NCBI RefSeq assembly: GCF_004337505.1
Contig: NZ_SJZI01000002.1
Location: forward strand, 1 to 64,000
Direction: 5' to 3'
From: Flaviaestuariibacter flavus
GTDB taxonomy: Bacteria > Bacteroidota > Bacteroidia > Chitinophagales > Chitinophagaceae
Length of the DNA stretch: 64,000 nucleotides
The notes beneath the pieces are model-generated. The model searched no databases. It saw nothing but the letters and a program-made list of their open reading frames with translations, and was not told the DNA's origin. Positions 41,248 through 50,809 of the stretch are shown piece after piece; within the stretch, counting starts at the first letter, position 1, and each line of letters begins with the position of its first letter. A program made the position numbers and the translations under genes.

Positions 41248-44200
41248 ATGAAACCACTAATTGCGCGACTGCTGCTGCTCCTGCTATTATGCACCGGAGG
41301 CCTGAAGGCTATGGCCCAGGACTTTTCAAACAAGGGAAAGGAGTTCTGGCTGGCCTATTCTTACCATGTGGGTATGCAGTCGGGCACCGGTCTGCCGCAA
41401 ATGACCCTGTACCTTACTTCGGACGTTACCACTACCTATAATGTAGCCATTTTCGGCGGCGCGAACCTGGCCTCCGGCACGCTGACCGCCGGAAGTGTGG
41501 TACAGGTAACTGTGCCTACCACGTATATGGTTAACGACGAAGGCCTGTTTTTGAACCGGGCAATCCGTGTTACCGCCGACAAGCCGATCGTGGTGTACTC
41601 CTATATTACCCGGAGCGCGGCCTCGGCTGCCACCCTTTGCCTGCCGGTTCCGGTACTGGGAAAGGAGTATATGACCACGAGCTTTACGCAGGTTTCGAAT
41701 GAGCCGGGGTCCAACTCTTATATCACGATTGTGGCGGTCGACAGCAACACAACCGTGGAGATCAAGCCGACCGCGGCCACCAAGAGCGGCTGGGCTGCCG
41801 GGAGTACCCAGATCATCACCCTACAGAAGGGACAGGTGTACCAGGTGCTTGGCTTTGAAAACAATGCCCCGTCCGGGGGAACTTATTCCGGTGTCGATCT
41901 CAGCGGCACCACGGTGCGCTCTATTTCAAGCGGCACAGGCGGCTGTAAGCGCATCGCCGTGTTTTCCGGCTCCGGCAAGATCCGGATTCCGCAGAGCGGT
42001 TGCAGCAACAACTCGTCCGACAACCTGTACCAGCAACTTTATCCGATTTCCACCTGGGGTAAGAAATACCTGACGGTTCCCAGCAAGAACAACCCGTTCA
42101 ATTACTACCGGATCTACCGGAGCGTCGGTTCCGCCAATATCACCCTGAACGGCACCCCGATCCCTGCCGGGTCTTTTGTAAACAATTACTACACGCTACC
42201 TGTCGGCAACGTGCCTAACCGGATCGAATCCGACCAGCCCATCAGCGTCGTCCAGTATTTCACCACCCAGGGGTGCAACGGCAACCCATCCGGCAAGCCG
42301 TATGATCCCGATATGATCGTGCTGAACCCGGTGGAGCAAAACATCAACAAGGTAACCCTGGTGAGCTCGAACCTCGCGGCCGCTTCCACGGCGCAGTACC
42401 CGCACCAGCACCATATCCACGTTATTATTCCCAACACCGGTACGGCGATTTCTTCGTTCCGCTTCGACGGCAACCCCGTTCCGGCCTCCATCTGGACAGT
42501 CCACCCCGCCGACCCTTCGTACTCCTACGCCTATATGGCGGATATCAGCGGGGGCGGAAATACGATCACCCAGGGCTACCACACGCTGGCCAGCGACTCC
42601 GGCTTTCTTGCCCTGGCCTATGGCTATGCCAACGCGGAAAGCTACGGCTACTCGGCCGGCGCCAATGTGAAAGACCTGTACCAGTATGCCGGTATCCGCA
42701 ACCAGTACGCCACCGTCAACTTCCCGGCAACCTGCCGCAATACGCCGTTTAAGTTTTCCATGACCTTCCCGTACCAGCCCACCCAGATCCAGTGGCAGTT
42801 TAACGGGCTTTTTTCCGATGTGACCGTGAACACGCCGGTGGCCGATTCGGTATTCCTGGTCAACGGGAAAACGCTCTACCGTTACACGCTGGCCGGCACC
42901 TACGTGACGCCGAACATCGGTACCTTCCCGATCCGGATCCTGGCGCAGAACCCCACCACCGACGGCTGCGCCGGCGAGCAGGAGATCAACTACGACCTCC
43001 AGGTGATCGAGCGGCCGAAGACCGAGTACACCATGACCACCAGCGGCTGCGTGACCGACCCGGTGCAGTTCGCCGATGGAAGCAACAGCCAGGGGCGTAC
43101 GATCGTGAATTATTTCTGGAGCTTCGGAGCCGGAGGCTATAACCCGGTTACCCAGGCCAATACCAGCTTTACCTTTCCCACAGCGGGCAGCTATACCATC
43201 AATCATTTTGTGGTGACGGATATCGGCTGTGTGTCGGACACCCTGCCGAAAACGCTGACCCTGGCGCAGCCCCCGGCCGCCGGCTTCGATGTGGTTGGAC
43301 CCTATTGCGAAGACAGCCCCCTGACCTTCACCGACCAGTCGTCGGGTAACGGCAGCTCCATTACCCAATGGAGCTGGGACTTCGGTGACGGCAGCACCCC
43401 GGTCACACTCGGGTCGGGTGTGGCGCAGCAGCACCTTTTTGCCAACCCCGGCACCTACGTGGTATCGCTGGTGGTAAAATCCTCGGGTTGTACGAGCACG
43501 GCATTCACCAAAACCATTACAGTCAACCCGCGCCCCGCGGCGGGATTCACCTTTGGAAATGCCTGCCTTCCTACGGGCGCGCTGGCGTTTACCAACAGCT
43601 CTACGGTTACCGCGGGCGGACCGCTTACCTACGCCTGGAGCTTTGGACCGGCGGGAGCGGTGAGTGCCAGCGCAAACCCGATATATAATTATGCGACTGT
43701 TGGGCCGCACCAGGTGGAGCTCATTGCGAAGTCGGCGGCGGGCTGTTCGGATACCTCCCGGCAGACTGTCAATACCGTTTATGCAGCCCCGACATCGGCG
43801 TTCGGACGCAGTGTTTCGCCGATCGACAGCCTCTACTGCCCTAATTCTGCTATGGGGTTGACGAGTATGGCGCTCTCACCGGGAAGCTCCACCAGCGAAT
43901 GGCATTGGAGCTTTGGCGATGGCAACACCTCCACGGCAATGAACCCAGTGATCGCCTACCCGACACCCGGCACCTATATCATCAAACATTGGGTGATCTC
44001 GGCCATCGGCTGCGTTTCCGATACTACCCGCGATACGGTCACCATCGTTCCGCCGCCGGTTTCGTCTTTTACCGTAAATGCCCTGCGCTGTGAACGTGAT
44101 ACACTGCGGGCGCTTTCCGTATCGACTCCCGGTGCGGGCGCGTTAACGCAGTACAAGTGGGAGGTAAACGGCTCGCCGGCCGGCACCACATCGGCGCTCG

Positions 44201-46389
44201 CCTACCTGCCGGCAACTGCCGGCAACTACACGATCCGTCTCCAGGTTGGTTCGAATATCAATTGTGAAGACGATACAACGATCGTGATAGCGGTACACCC
44301 CAAGCCGGTCCCCGACTTTACCCTGCCGAATGTGTGTCTCCCCGCCGGAACCGCAACGTTTACGAACACCTCCGGTATTGCCGGCGGCACTACCGCCGAC
44401 ATGAGCTACCAATGGAGCTTCGGTAATGGAAATACCGCCACCACCGTCAACGGGAATACAACCTATTCTACGACCGGGCCATTCAACGTAAAGCTGACCG
44501 CCACTTCGAACAACGGTTGTGTGCAGGACACGGTGAAAGTGCTCAGCACGGTATATGCCGAGCCCAAAGCGCTGTTTTCGATCAATGCGGGCGAGGTCTG
44601 CATCGGCGCCGCCTTTACGTTTACCGATGCGAGCACGGCGCCTGCTTCGACGGTAACGGGCTGGAACTGGAGCTTTGGTGATGGCACTTTTTCTACCAGC
44701 CAGAACCCGGTAAAAACCTATTTGAGTCCCGGCACCTACACCGTGCGGCTGCAGGTGACCTCGGCCATCGGCTGCGTGTCGGCATTCCGCGATACCACAG
44801 TTACGGTTAATCGCCTGCCCTCGCCTGCCTTTGGTACCAGCGCGGTGCTCTGCGCCACCCGCGCCATTACGTTTACCGATGCTTCTACTGCCAATTCGGG
44901 TATCCTGCAAAGCTGGAGCTGGGATTTCGGAGACGGAAGCACGGTGCAGACCGGGCAGGGGCCGCAGCAACATGCTTATCCCGATGCGGGTAATTATGGC
45001 GTATCGCTGACCGTTGTCACCGATAAAGGTTGCACGGCCACGCGCACCGATACGGTGCGTGTGCACCAGCGTCCGCGGGCCGGCTTCGTGATCCCTCAGA
45101 ACTGTCTCGCCGATCCCTACTCGCAGTTTACCGACACGAGTTCCGTGACCGGTCCGGATGCGATATCGGGGTGGTTGTGGAATTTTGGTGATGCGCTTGC
45201 CAACCCTGCTTCCAGCAACTTCTCCGTGCTGCAAAACCCGCGGCACCGGTATACGGCCGTAGGGCCCTACCGGGCCAGCCTCGAGGTGGTGACCAACTTC
45301 GGCTGCCGCGACACCATTCGCCAGGACCTGTTCGTTTCCAACACCTCGCCGGTGCCGGTACTTGCCGTGCTGCAGGGTGCCGTGTGCAGCAACGACTCGG
45401 TGCGGATCAAGGATTCTTCCTGGGTGGATATCGGCAATATCGTCCGCCTCGATATCTGGTGGGATGCCGCCGACCCCTCGAGTGTACAGACCGTGCTGAA
45501 CCCGGTGCTCAATACGGTTTATGCGCACCGTTATCCTGAATTCTTCAGCCCGGCGAACCGAGACCTCAATATCAAGCTGGTAGCCTATTCCGGTACCACC
45601 TGCGCCATCGATGTCACCCGACCGCTGCGCCTGCTCGCAACGCCGGAAGTGCGCTTTGCCCCGCTCACTGATGTATGCGCCAATGTGCCGTCTTTCAGCT
45701 TCAACCAGGGATCTTCGGCCAACAGCGCCGTCGTGCCGGGGCAGCCGCTTTATAGCGGTGCCGGCGTTAACGCTGCCGGGCTCTTCAATCCCCGGACGGC
45801 CGGAATCGGTATCCACGACATCACCTATACCTTCCGCGGCAACAATGGCTGCGTCAACGACAGTGTGCATACGATCGAAGTATTTGACATCCCCACCGTG
45901 GATGCCGGCCCCGACAAATTCGTGCTGGAGGGAGGCGTTGATTCGCTACTCGGCTCGGGCGTCGGTTCCAACGTCCGCTACCTCTGGAGCCCGGCCCGCT
46001 TCCTGAATACGGATACGGTGGCGCATCCTGCGGTGCGGCCGGCCGATGACCAGCTGTATACACTCACCGTTACGTCGGAAGAAGGGTGTTTTGCTACCGA
46101 CCAGGTATTTGTGAAGCTGCTGCGCCTGCCGGTCATCCCGAACGTATTTACACCGAACGGCGACGGCGTTAATGACCGCTGGGTCATCAATCACCTCGAG
46201 TCCTACCCGGGCGCCACGGTGGAAGTTTATAACCGTTATGGCCAGCTCGTATTCCGCTCGGTTAACTATACCACGGCCTGGGATGGCACGCTGAATGGCC
46301 AGCTGCTTCCCACCGGAACCTATTATTATATCATCAACCCGAAGAACGGCCGCAAGCAGATGACCGGCTTCGTAGATCTTATCCGCTGA
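41248..46389 (+). CDS. Giant PKD-repeat surface protein with IgGFc-binding-type N-terminus and gliding-motility C-terminal domain
   Basis: 1713 residues. The signal peptide is MKPLIARLLLLLLLCTGGLK onward. Residues about 27-480 match an IgGFc-binding-type domain (DFSNKGKEFWLAYSYHVGM, RAIRVTADKPIVVYSYITRS). From about 590 to 1380 there are roughly nine PKD domains with W.FGDG-type cores (WSWDFGDGS, WHWSFGDGNTS, WNWSFGDGTFS). The end is the CHU_C/gliding-motility domain, with VIPNVFTPNGDGVNDRW and EVYNRYGQLVF. That domain is a T9SS (type B) export signal, so the protein is displayed at the surface, probably as an adhesin. PorP/SprF follows at 5 nt. Confidence 0.93.
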   Translation: MKPLIARLLLLLLLCTGGLKAMAQDFSNKGKEFWLAYSYHVGMQSGTGLPQMTLYLTSDVTTTYNVAIFGGANLASGTLTAGSVVQVTVPTTYMVNDEGLFLNRAIRVTADKPIVVYSYITRSAASAATLCLPVPVLGKEYMTTSFTQVSNEPGSNSYITIVAVDSNTTVEIKPTAATKSGWAAGSTQIITLQKGQVYQVLGFENNAPSGGTYSGVDLSGTTVRSISSGTGGCKRIAVFSGSGKIRIPQSGCSNNSSDNLYQQLYPISTWGKKYLTVPSKNNPFNYYRIYRSVGSANITLNGTPIPAGSFVNNYYTLPVGNVPNRIESDQPISVVQYFTTQGCNGNPSGKPYDPDMIVLNPVEQNINKVTLVSSNLAAASTAQYPHQHHIHVIIPNTGTAISSFRFDGNPVPASIWTVHPADPSYSYAYMADISGGGNTITQGYHTLASDSGFLALAYGYANAESYGYSAGANVKDLYQYAGIRNQYATVNFPATCRNTPFKFSMTFPYQPTQIQWQFNGLFSDVTVNTPVADSVFLVNGKTLYRYTLAGTYVTPNIGTFPIRILAQNPTTDGCAGEQEINYDLQVIERPKTEYTMTTSGCVTDPVQFADGSNSQGRTIVNYFWSFGAGGYNPVTQANTSFTFPTAGSYTINHFVVTDIGCVSDTLPKTLTLAQPPAAGFDVVGPYCEDSPLTFTDQSSGNGSSITQWSWDFGDGSTPVTLGSGVAQQHLFANPGTYVVSLVVKSSGCTSTAFTKTITVNPRPAAGFTFGNACLPTGALAFTNSSTVTAGGPLTYAWSFGPAGAVSASANPIYNYATVGPHQVELIAKSAAGCSDTSRQTVNTVYAAPTSAFGRSVSPIDSLYCPNSAMGLTSMALSPGSSTSEWHWSFGDGNTSTAMNPVIAYPTPGTYIIKHWVISAIGCVSDTTRDTVTIVPPPVSSFTVNALRCERDTLRALSVSTPGAGALTQYKWEVNGSPAGTTSALAYLPATAGNYTIRLQVGSNINCEDDTTIVIAVHPKPVPDFTLPNVCLPAGTATFTNTSGIAGGTTADMSYQWSFGNGNTATTVNGNTTYSTTGPFNVKLTATSNNGCVQDTVKVLSTVYAEPKALFSINAGEVCIGAAFTFTDASTAPASTVTGWNWSFGDGTFSTSQNPVKTYLSPGTYTVRLQVTSAIGCVSAFRDTTVTVNRLPSPAFGTSAVLCATRAITFTDASTANSGILQSWSWDFGDGSTVQTGQGPQQHAYPDAGNYGVSLTVVTDKGCTATRTDTVRVHQRPRAGFVIPQNCLADPYSQFTDTSSVTGPDAISGWLWNFGDALANPASSNFSVLQNPRHRYTAVGPYRASLEVVTNFGCRDTIRQDLFVSNTSPVPVLAVLQGAVCSNDSVRIKDSSWVDIGNIVRLDIWWDAADPSSVQTVLNPVLNTVYAHRYPEFFSPANRDLNIKLVAYSGTTCAIDVTRPLRLLATPEVRFAPLTDVCANVPSFSFNQGSSANSAVVPGQPLYSGAGVNAAGLFNPRTAGIGIHDITYTFRGNNGCVNDSVHTIEVFDIPTVDAGPDKFVLEGGVDSLLGSGVGSNVRYLWSPARFLNTDTVAHPAVRPADDQLYTLTVTSEEGCFATDQVFVKLLRLPVIPNVFTPNGDGVNDRWVINHLESYPGATVEVYNRYGQLVFRSVNYTTAWDGTLNGQLLPTGTYYYIINPKNGRKQMTGFVDLIR

Positions 46390-46394
46390 CAACC

Positions 46395-47417
46395 ATGAAC
46401 AAGCATCTCTGCACCGCACTGGGTCTTGTTGCTTCGCTGGCTGCCGCCGGCCAGCAGCGGCCGCACTATACGCAGTACCTGCTCAACCAGTATATCATCA
46501 ACCCGGCGCTGACGGGGATCGAGAATTACACCGATGTAAAGCTCAGTATCCGCGACCAGTGGGTAGGACTGAACGGCGCGCCGCGCACTTCCTACCTCAC
46601 GATCCACAAACCGATCGGCAAGCAGGATTACAAGCCATCGCCGACCGGGTTTGCCGTACCGGGCGAAAACCCGCGGGGCGAGGGCTACTGGGATGGCTAT
46701 ACCGCCTCGGCGCCACATGCAGGTATCGGCCTTGTGTTGCTCAATGACCGCACCGGCAACCTGAACTGCTTCAGCGCCGATGTTTCGTATGCTTACCACC
46801 TCGGGCTCAGTCCGAAGCTGAATCTATCGGCCGGCTTTTCGGGCGGCATTTCCAAAATGAGCTACGACCGCTCAAAGGCAACGCCCGCGGTTGCAGGTGA
46901 TGTTGCCCTCGGCGATGTCAATGTGTACCTGAGCAAGTTTCGTCCCGACCTGAACCTGGGCGTTTATCTCTATTCTTCCGATTTCTTCGCCGGGATATCG
47001 GCGCAACAGGTAATCCCGCAGAAGTACGTGGTGGCCGACGATGCCACCTTCAACAAAGGGAAGCTGGTGCCCCACCTTTTCGGTACCGCGGGATATCGCT
47101 TCCTGCTAAGTGAAGACATCAATGCCACGCCCTCGGTGATGGTGAAGTATGTGGCCGGCGCACCGCTGCCGATGCAATATGACCTGAACCTGAAACTGCA
47201 GTACCAGGACCTGCTCTGGCTGGGCGGCGGCTACCGGGTGCGGGAAGGCTATTCCGGCATGCTGGGGCTCAATGTGGGAAATACGTTCAACGTGAGCTAT
47301 TCGTACGATTATTCCACCACGCCAATCAATACCGCCAGCCGCGGCACCCACGAGATCATGATCGGTTTCCTGATCGGAAACCACTATGGCGATACCTGCC
47401 CGAGGAACATCTGGTAA
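46395..47417 (+). CDS. PorP/SprF family T9SS outer-membrane protein
   Basis: 340 residues. Signal peptide MNKHLCTALGLVASLAAAGQ, then the PorP/SprF start QRPHYTQYLLNQYIINPALT. The remainder is a beta-barrel. SprF/PorP proteins usually accompany a gene whose product carries the type B (CHU_C) sorting domain and are needed for that product's secretion or anchoring. The 5-nt spacing to the giant gene strongly supports such a pair here. The array at 47419 begins one base after the stop. Confidence 0.95.
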   Translation: MNKHLCTALGLVASLAAAGQQRPHYTQYLLNQYIINPALTGIENYTDVKLSIRDQWVGLNGAPRTSYLTIHKPIGKQDYKPSPTGFAVPGENPRGEGYWDGYTASAPHAGIGLVLLNDRTGNLNCFSADVSYAYHLGLSPKLNLSAGFSGGISKMSYDRSKATPAVAGDVALGDVNVYLSKFRPDLNLGVYLYSSDFFAGISAQQVIPQKYVVADDATFNKGKLVPHLFGTAGYRFLLSEDINATPSVMVKYVAGAPLPMQYDLNLKLQYQDLLWLGGGYRVREGYSGMLGLNVGNTFNVSYSYDYSTTPINTASRGTHEIMIGFLIGNHYGDTCPRNIW

Positions 47418-47418
47418 A

Positions 47419-47446
47419 GATGTTTGATGTCTGATGTCTGATTTAG
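47419..47446. repeat. Heptamer tandem array, four units
   Basis: gatgttt, gatgtct, gatgtct, gatttag in strict 7-bp register, starting one base after the PorP/SprF stop codon. It shares CTGATGTCTGATTTA with the reverse complement of the 37810 array. Confidence 0.85.
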
Positions 47447-47491
47447 GTTCCGGTTCGGGATTGGACGAGCCAATCGAGAGACATAGTGATA

Positions 47492-47525
47492 AAAGAAAGA
47501 GACCGCCGGAGCGGTCTCTTTCTTT
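47492..47525. terminator. Bidirectional terminator between PorP/SprF and the M56 gene
   Basis: Perfect 15-bp stem (47492-47506 with 47511-47525), 4-nt loop. Confidence 0.85.
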
Positions 47526-47562
47526 GTAATTTCTGATCAGTTATCGAAGGAATAGTCTTGCT

Positions 47563-47586
47563 AATAAACCAACGAACCTATTAACC
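47563..47586. repeat. Octamer tandem array, three units
   Basis: aataaacc, aacgaacc, tattaacc in strict 8-bp register, ending 2 nt before the M56 stop codon (47589-47591). Confidence 0.75.
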
Positions 47587-47588
47587 GG

Positions 47589-49265
47589 TTACAGCTTGAT
47601 CACACCGTCTTTGCGGCCACGGCCTTTCAGCTCGCTGATTTCGGCGATCTTCTGTGAAAGCACGCGACGGGCTTTCTTCAACTCGGAGATCGAGGCATCG
47701 GGGAGGGGAGTGGCGGAGATGCGGCCTTTCTGGGCGGCAACCGTCAGCTTATCCAGTTCCACGAGTGTCTGCTGGTAAACGGTCTGGATAGAGTCCATCC
47801 TGGCAGAGGCGATATCGCAGGCCATCTGTTTATTAGCCTTGTCGAGGTCAATCTTTTCATAGCCGGCTTTCAGGTTCTGTTCCACACGCTGCCAGTTGAT
47901 CCTTTCCACCTGGCTCATATAGTCGTGGCGAGCCGCCACGCGTTCCTCATCCGTCAGTCCGTCGGGGAAATTCTTTTCCACCGTATTCCATTGTGCCTCG
48001 AGGGTCTTGCGGGTGTTTTCAACCGTAGCCTTAACCTTCTCCACGTCTTCGGGACTCAGGTTGGAATAGGTTTCATCAAAGGCTACCTGGCGAAAATCGC
48101 TTACCGGCTCTTCAGGTGCGGGTGCCGGTGTCGGGATAATATCTTTCGGGTTGGCGGTAGATTCCATGGCGGCAGCGGCGGCTGTTACCGGGGCTACCAC
48201 CGCCACCGAAGTTGCAACCGGGGATGAGTCGGCCTGCGCCGACGTTGCCGGGAAATTGTAAGGAAGAAAGGCGGACCCGTAAATTTCGCTGCCGGCATTG
48301 CTCACGGGCGCTTTCACGCGGATCACCATTGAGTTAAGGGTAAGCACCAGGATCATTGCGGCAAAGGCGCCCATCAGGTGTTGGGCGTTGATGCGCGGCT
48401 TTTTGCGGATGCCTACGATTTTTTCGATGCGACTCAGGAGTGCATTGCGGCCGGTTGCACCCATGGCGAGCTCGGCGGAAACGTGGTTGCTTTTCTCCAA
48501 TTCGAGCAGCGCCGAAGCATAGCCTACCTTGTCGTATTCAAACTGGAGTACCAGCTCGTCGCAGCAATTCTCGCGTTCGTTTTCGACCGCACGGATAAAA
48601 AGGCGGACAAATGGATTGAAGTAAAGCACCACGTTGATAGCGGTGATCAGGAGGTTGACGAGATAGTCGTAGCGACGGATATGGGACAGCTCGTGGAGCA
48701 GCACCGCCTCCAGCTGGGCCGGAGTGAGGTTAGCCATCGCGGCTACCGGGAGCAGGATGACCGGCTTGAGGTAGCCGATGGTGAGCGGTGAGGTGACGAG
48801 GCTGGAAAGGTACACGCGTACCCGCTTGCGGATGCCTACGTGGCCGGCGATCTTGTCTACAAACAGGCGGTACTTCACCGGGGCCTTGCTGAGGCCGCGG
48901 GTGCGAATGGCCTGGACGTAGCGCCAGTTGCGCAGCACGTTGAACACCGGCACCACCAGCAGCAGGATGTAGGTAACCGAAGCCCCGGTGAGGATCATCG
49001 GGAGCACCGATTTACCCTGCACGATGGGCTCGGCCAGGAAGCCGGGAGCGGAGATGCCGTTTTTTAAATAGGTGTAGAAGGTCCAGGCAAACCAGGCTGC
49101 CCCGAGGGCAAGGCTATAAACCGCCTGGAGGTAACGCTGGTTGCTGCTGGGACGGGCAAAATAGCCGGTCAGCTGGAACAAACACCACAGCAGCCCGAGT
49201 TGCCAGAAGCTGTTGAGGGTGGCCCAGCCAAGGGCCTGCAGAAAGATCGACTGGCTCAGGGCCAT
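47589..49265 (-). CDS. M56-family metallopeptidase (BlaR1-like sensor without a penicillin-binding domain)
   Basis: 558 residues. Four N-terminal membrane helices and the M56 protease loop, with LLHELSHIRRYDYLVN (HExxH) near residue 195. After the last helix (about 295-312) there is no BlaR/MecR penicillin-binding domain. Instead there is an Ala/Pro-rich linker and a long charged helical C-terminus (about 385-555) in the periplasm. It follows BlaI by 3 nt. The pair probably senses an envelope signal and cleaves the repressor. Confidence 0.9.
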   Translation of the reverse strand: MALSQSIFLQALGWATLNSFWQLGLLWCLFQLTGYFARPSSNQRYLQAVYSLALGAAWFAWTFYTYLKNGISAPGFLAEPIVQGKSVLPMILTGASVTYILLLVVPVFNVLRNWRYVQAIRTRGLSKAPVKYRLFVDKIAGHVGIRKRVRVYLSSLVTSPLTIGYLKPVILLPVAAMANLTPAQLEAVLLHELSHIRRYDYLVNLLITAINVVLYFNPFVRLFIRAVENERENCCDELVLQFEYDKVGYASALLELEKSNHVSAELAMGATGRNALLSRIEKIVGIRKKPRINAQHLMGAFAAMILVLTLNSMVIRVKAPVSNAGSEIYGSAFLPYNFPATSAQADSSPVATSVAVVAPVTAAAAAMESTANPKDIIPTPAPAPEEPVSDFRQVAFDETYSNLSPEDVEKVKATVENTRKTLEAQWNTVEKNFPDGLTDEERVAARHDYMSQVERINWQRVEQNLKAGYEKIDLDKANKQMACDIASARMDSIQTVYQQTLVELDKLTVAAQKGRISATPLPDASISELKKARRVLSQKIAEISELKGRGRKDGVIKL

Positions 49266-49268
49266 GGC

Positions 49269-49655
49269 TTACTTGTTTTTGAGGTTGTTCAGCAATTTTT
49301 GAATCTGCTCTAACTCCTCGGGGCTCGCATTATTCTGCTCACCCAATGCCTGCAACACTAATTGCGTCGAAGATCCGCCAAATAGCGAATCGATCATCTT
49401 GGTCAGTAAATGTTTTTGCGTCTTTTCCTTGTTAACGCTGGGCTGGTAAACGTGGGTGCGCATGGATTCGTCGCGCTTCACCAGCCCTTTTTCATGCATG
49501 ATCTGCATCAGCTTGAGGGTGGTGGTATAGCCCACTTCCTTGGTTTTCGCCAGCTCTTCGTGCACCTCGCGAACCGTGGCCAACCCTTTACTCCAGAGGA
49601 TTTGAAGGATTTCCAGCTCGCTTTCCGTAGGTTTAATCGCTTTTGAAGCTGCCAT
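49269..49655 (-). CDS. BlaI/MecI/CopY-family repressor
   Basis: 128 residues with a winged helix: KPTESELEILQILWSKGLAT, VREVHEELAKTKEVGYTTT, LKLMQIMHEKGLVKRDES. The C-terminal helix dimerises and carries the proteolysis site used by BlaR1-type partners. It is the first gene of a two-gene operon with the M56 protease. The initiating ATG at 49655 is followed by MAASKAIKPT. A TATATTCG element lies upstream (49671-49678 on the minus strand). Confidence 0.93.
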   Translation of the reverse strand: MAASKAIKPTESELEILQILWSKGLATVREVHEELAKTKEVGYTTTLKLMQIMHEKGLVKRDESMRTHVYQPSVNKEKTQKHLLTKMIDSLFGGSSTQLVLQALGEQNNASPEELEQIQKLLNNLKNK

Positions 49656-49687
49656 GGTAATTCAGGTTTTCAAAACGAATATACGAC

Positions 49688-50659
49688 CTATTTCGTACGA
49701 ACAACTCCGTCCTTACCGTTTTTCGATCCTTTAACATTATTTAACAACTGCCCGCCGAGGTTCTTAGACCCCGCTCCCGGCAGAAGTGCCCCCGCGCGGG
49801 CGCGTGTCCGCATCTGGGCGGACGTGAGGCTGCTGCCATCGGGGCTCCAGCCGGGCGGACCAAAGAGATAACCGGCGCGCTGCCGCCAGCCCCGCGCCCG
49901 CCGCACCTTCCCCAGCAGTTCGCCCCAGGTGCGCAGTGCCACCACAAAGGGGTTGAAGGAGCCGATATTGCGGGTAAGCCCGTAAGTGGGCCGCTCCTCT
50001 TCGGCCTGGAAGGTGCCGAAAAGACGGTCCCAGACAATGAGGATGCCGCCATGATTGCGGTCGAGGTATTTGAGGTCGCTCCCATGGTGCACCCGGTGGT
50101 GCGAGGGCGTGTTGAAGACGAATTCCACCGGCCGGGGGAGGCGCCGCACCAGTTCGGTGTGGATCCAGAACTGGTAAATCAGCGACACCTGCTGCATCAG
50201 CAGGATCCATACCGGGTGAAAGCCGACGAGTGGCATCCAGGCCCAGAAAAGGAAGGTGCCGGTGGCGTTGCCTGTCCAGGTCTGGCGCAGGGCGGCCGCC
50301 AGGTTGTACCGCTCCGAAGAATGATGCACCACGTGGGAAGCCCAGAACCAGTTGACACTGTGGGCGGTGCGGTGAAACCAGTAATAGGAGCAATCGTCGG
50401 CAAGGAAGAGCGCCAGCCAGAACCAGGCGGCGTGGTCGGGTAAGGTAAAAAGCCGGTACCGGTAAAGGAGACTGAAAAGTCCGAAGATGAGTGCTTTGGT
50501 GACAAAGCCGGTCAACACGTTGCCGGTCCCCAGGGCCAGGCTGGTGACCGTATCGCGCTTTTCGTAGAGGTTGCGGTGCTCCCGGGCGGCCAGCCAGGCC
50601 TCCAGGGCAAGCAGCAGCAGGAATACCGGGATCGCATAAATAAGGAGCGCGGGGGCCAT
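49688..50659 (-). CDS. Sterol desaturase / fatty acid hydroxylase family protein
   Basis: 323 residues with several membrane helices and the di-iron His clusters HRTAHSVNWFW, HVVHHSSERYN and HRVHHG. A C-terminal extension of about 60 polar residues after the core is unusual and poorly conserved. It hydroxylates or desaturates lipid substrates in the membrane; bacterial substrates include fatty acids and carotenoids. No pathway partner is adjacent. Confidence 0.9.
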   Translation of the reverse strand: MAPALLIYAIPVFLLLLALEAWLAAREHRNLYEKRDTVTSLALGTGNVLTGFVTKALIFGLFSLLYRYRLFTLPDHAAWFWLALFLADDCSYYWFHRTAHSVNWFWASHVVHHSSERYNLAAALRQTWTGNATGTFLFWAWMPLVGFHPVWILLMQQVSLIYQFWIHTELVRRLPRPVEFVFNTPSHHRVHHGSDLKYLDRNHGGILIVWDRLFGTFQAEEERPTYGLTRNIGSFNPFVVALRTWGELLGKVRRARGWRQRAGYLFGPPGWSPDGSSLTSAQMRTRARAGALLPGAGSKNLGGQLLNNVKGSKNGKDGVVRTK

Positions 50660-50809
50660 TCTTAAAGGTACGCATTCCCTTTCTTCACAAACGGCCGCTC
50701 CTCCCGGAAAACGGGCGGTTGATAACTTAACTCATTATGCATGAGCGTGATGTGCATGGAATTTGCAGGAAGAACGGCAAACATCGATTACTAATAAAAA
50801 CAAAAGCTA

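Noticed and set aside
44143-45870. 575-codon minus-strand frame inside the PKD gene
   Set aside because: Shadow of repetitive PKD coding; no start context or recognisable family.
50752-50767. Possible sigma-54 promoter upstream of DUF4142 (GTGCATGGAATTTGCA)
   Set aside because: The -24 element lacks the invariant GG and Bacteroidota rarely rely on sigma-54, so chance is more likely.
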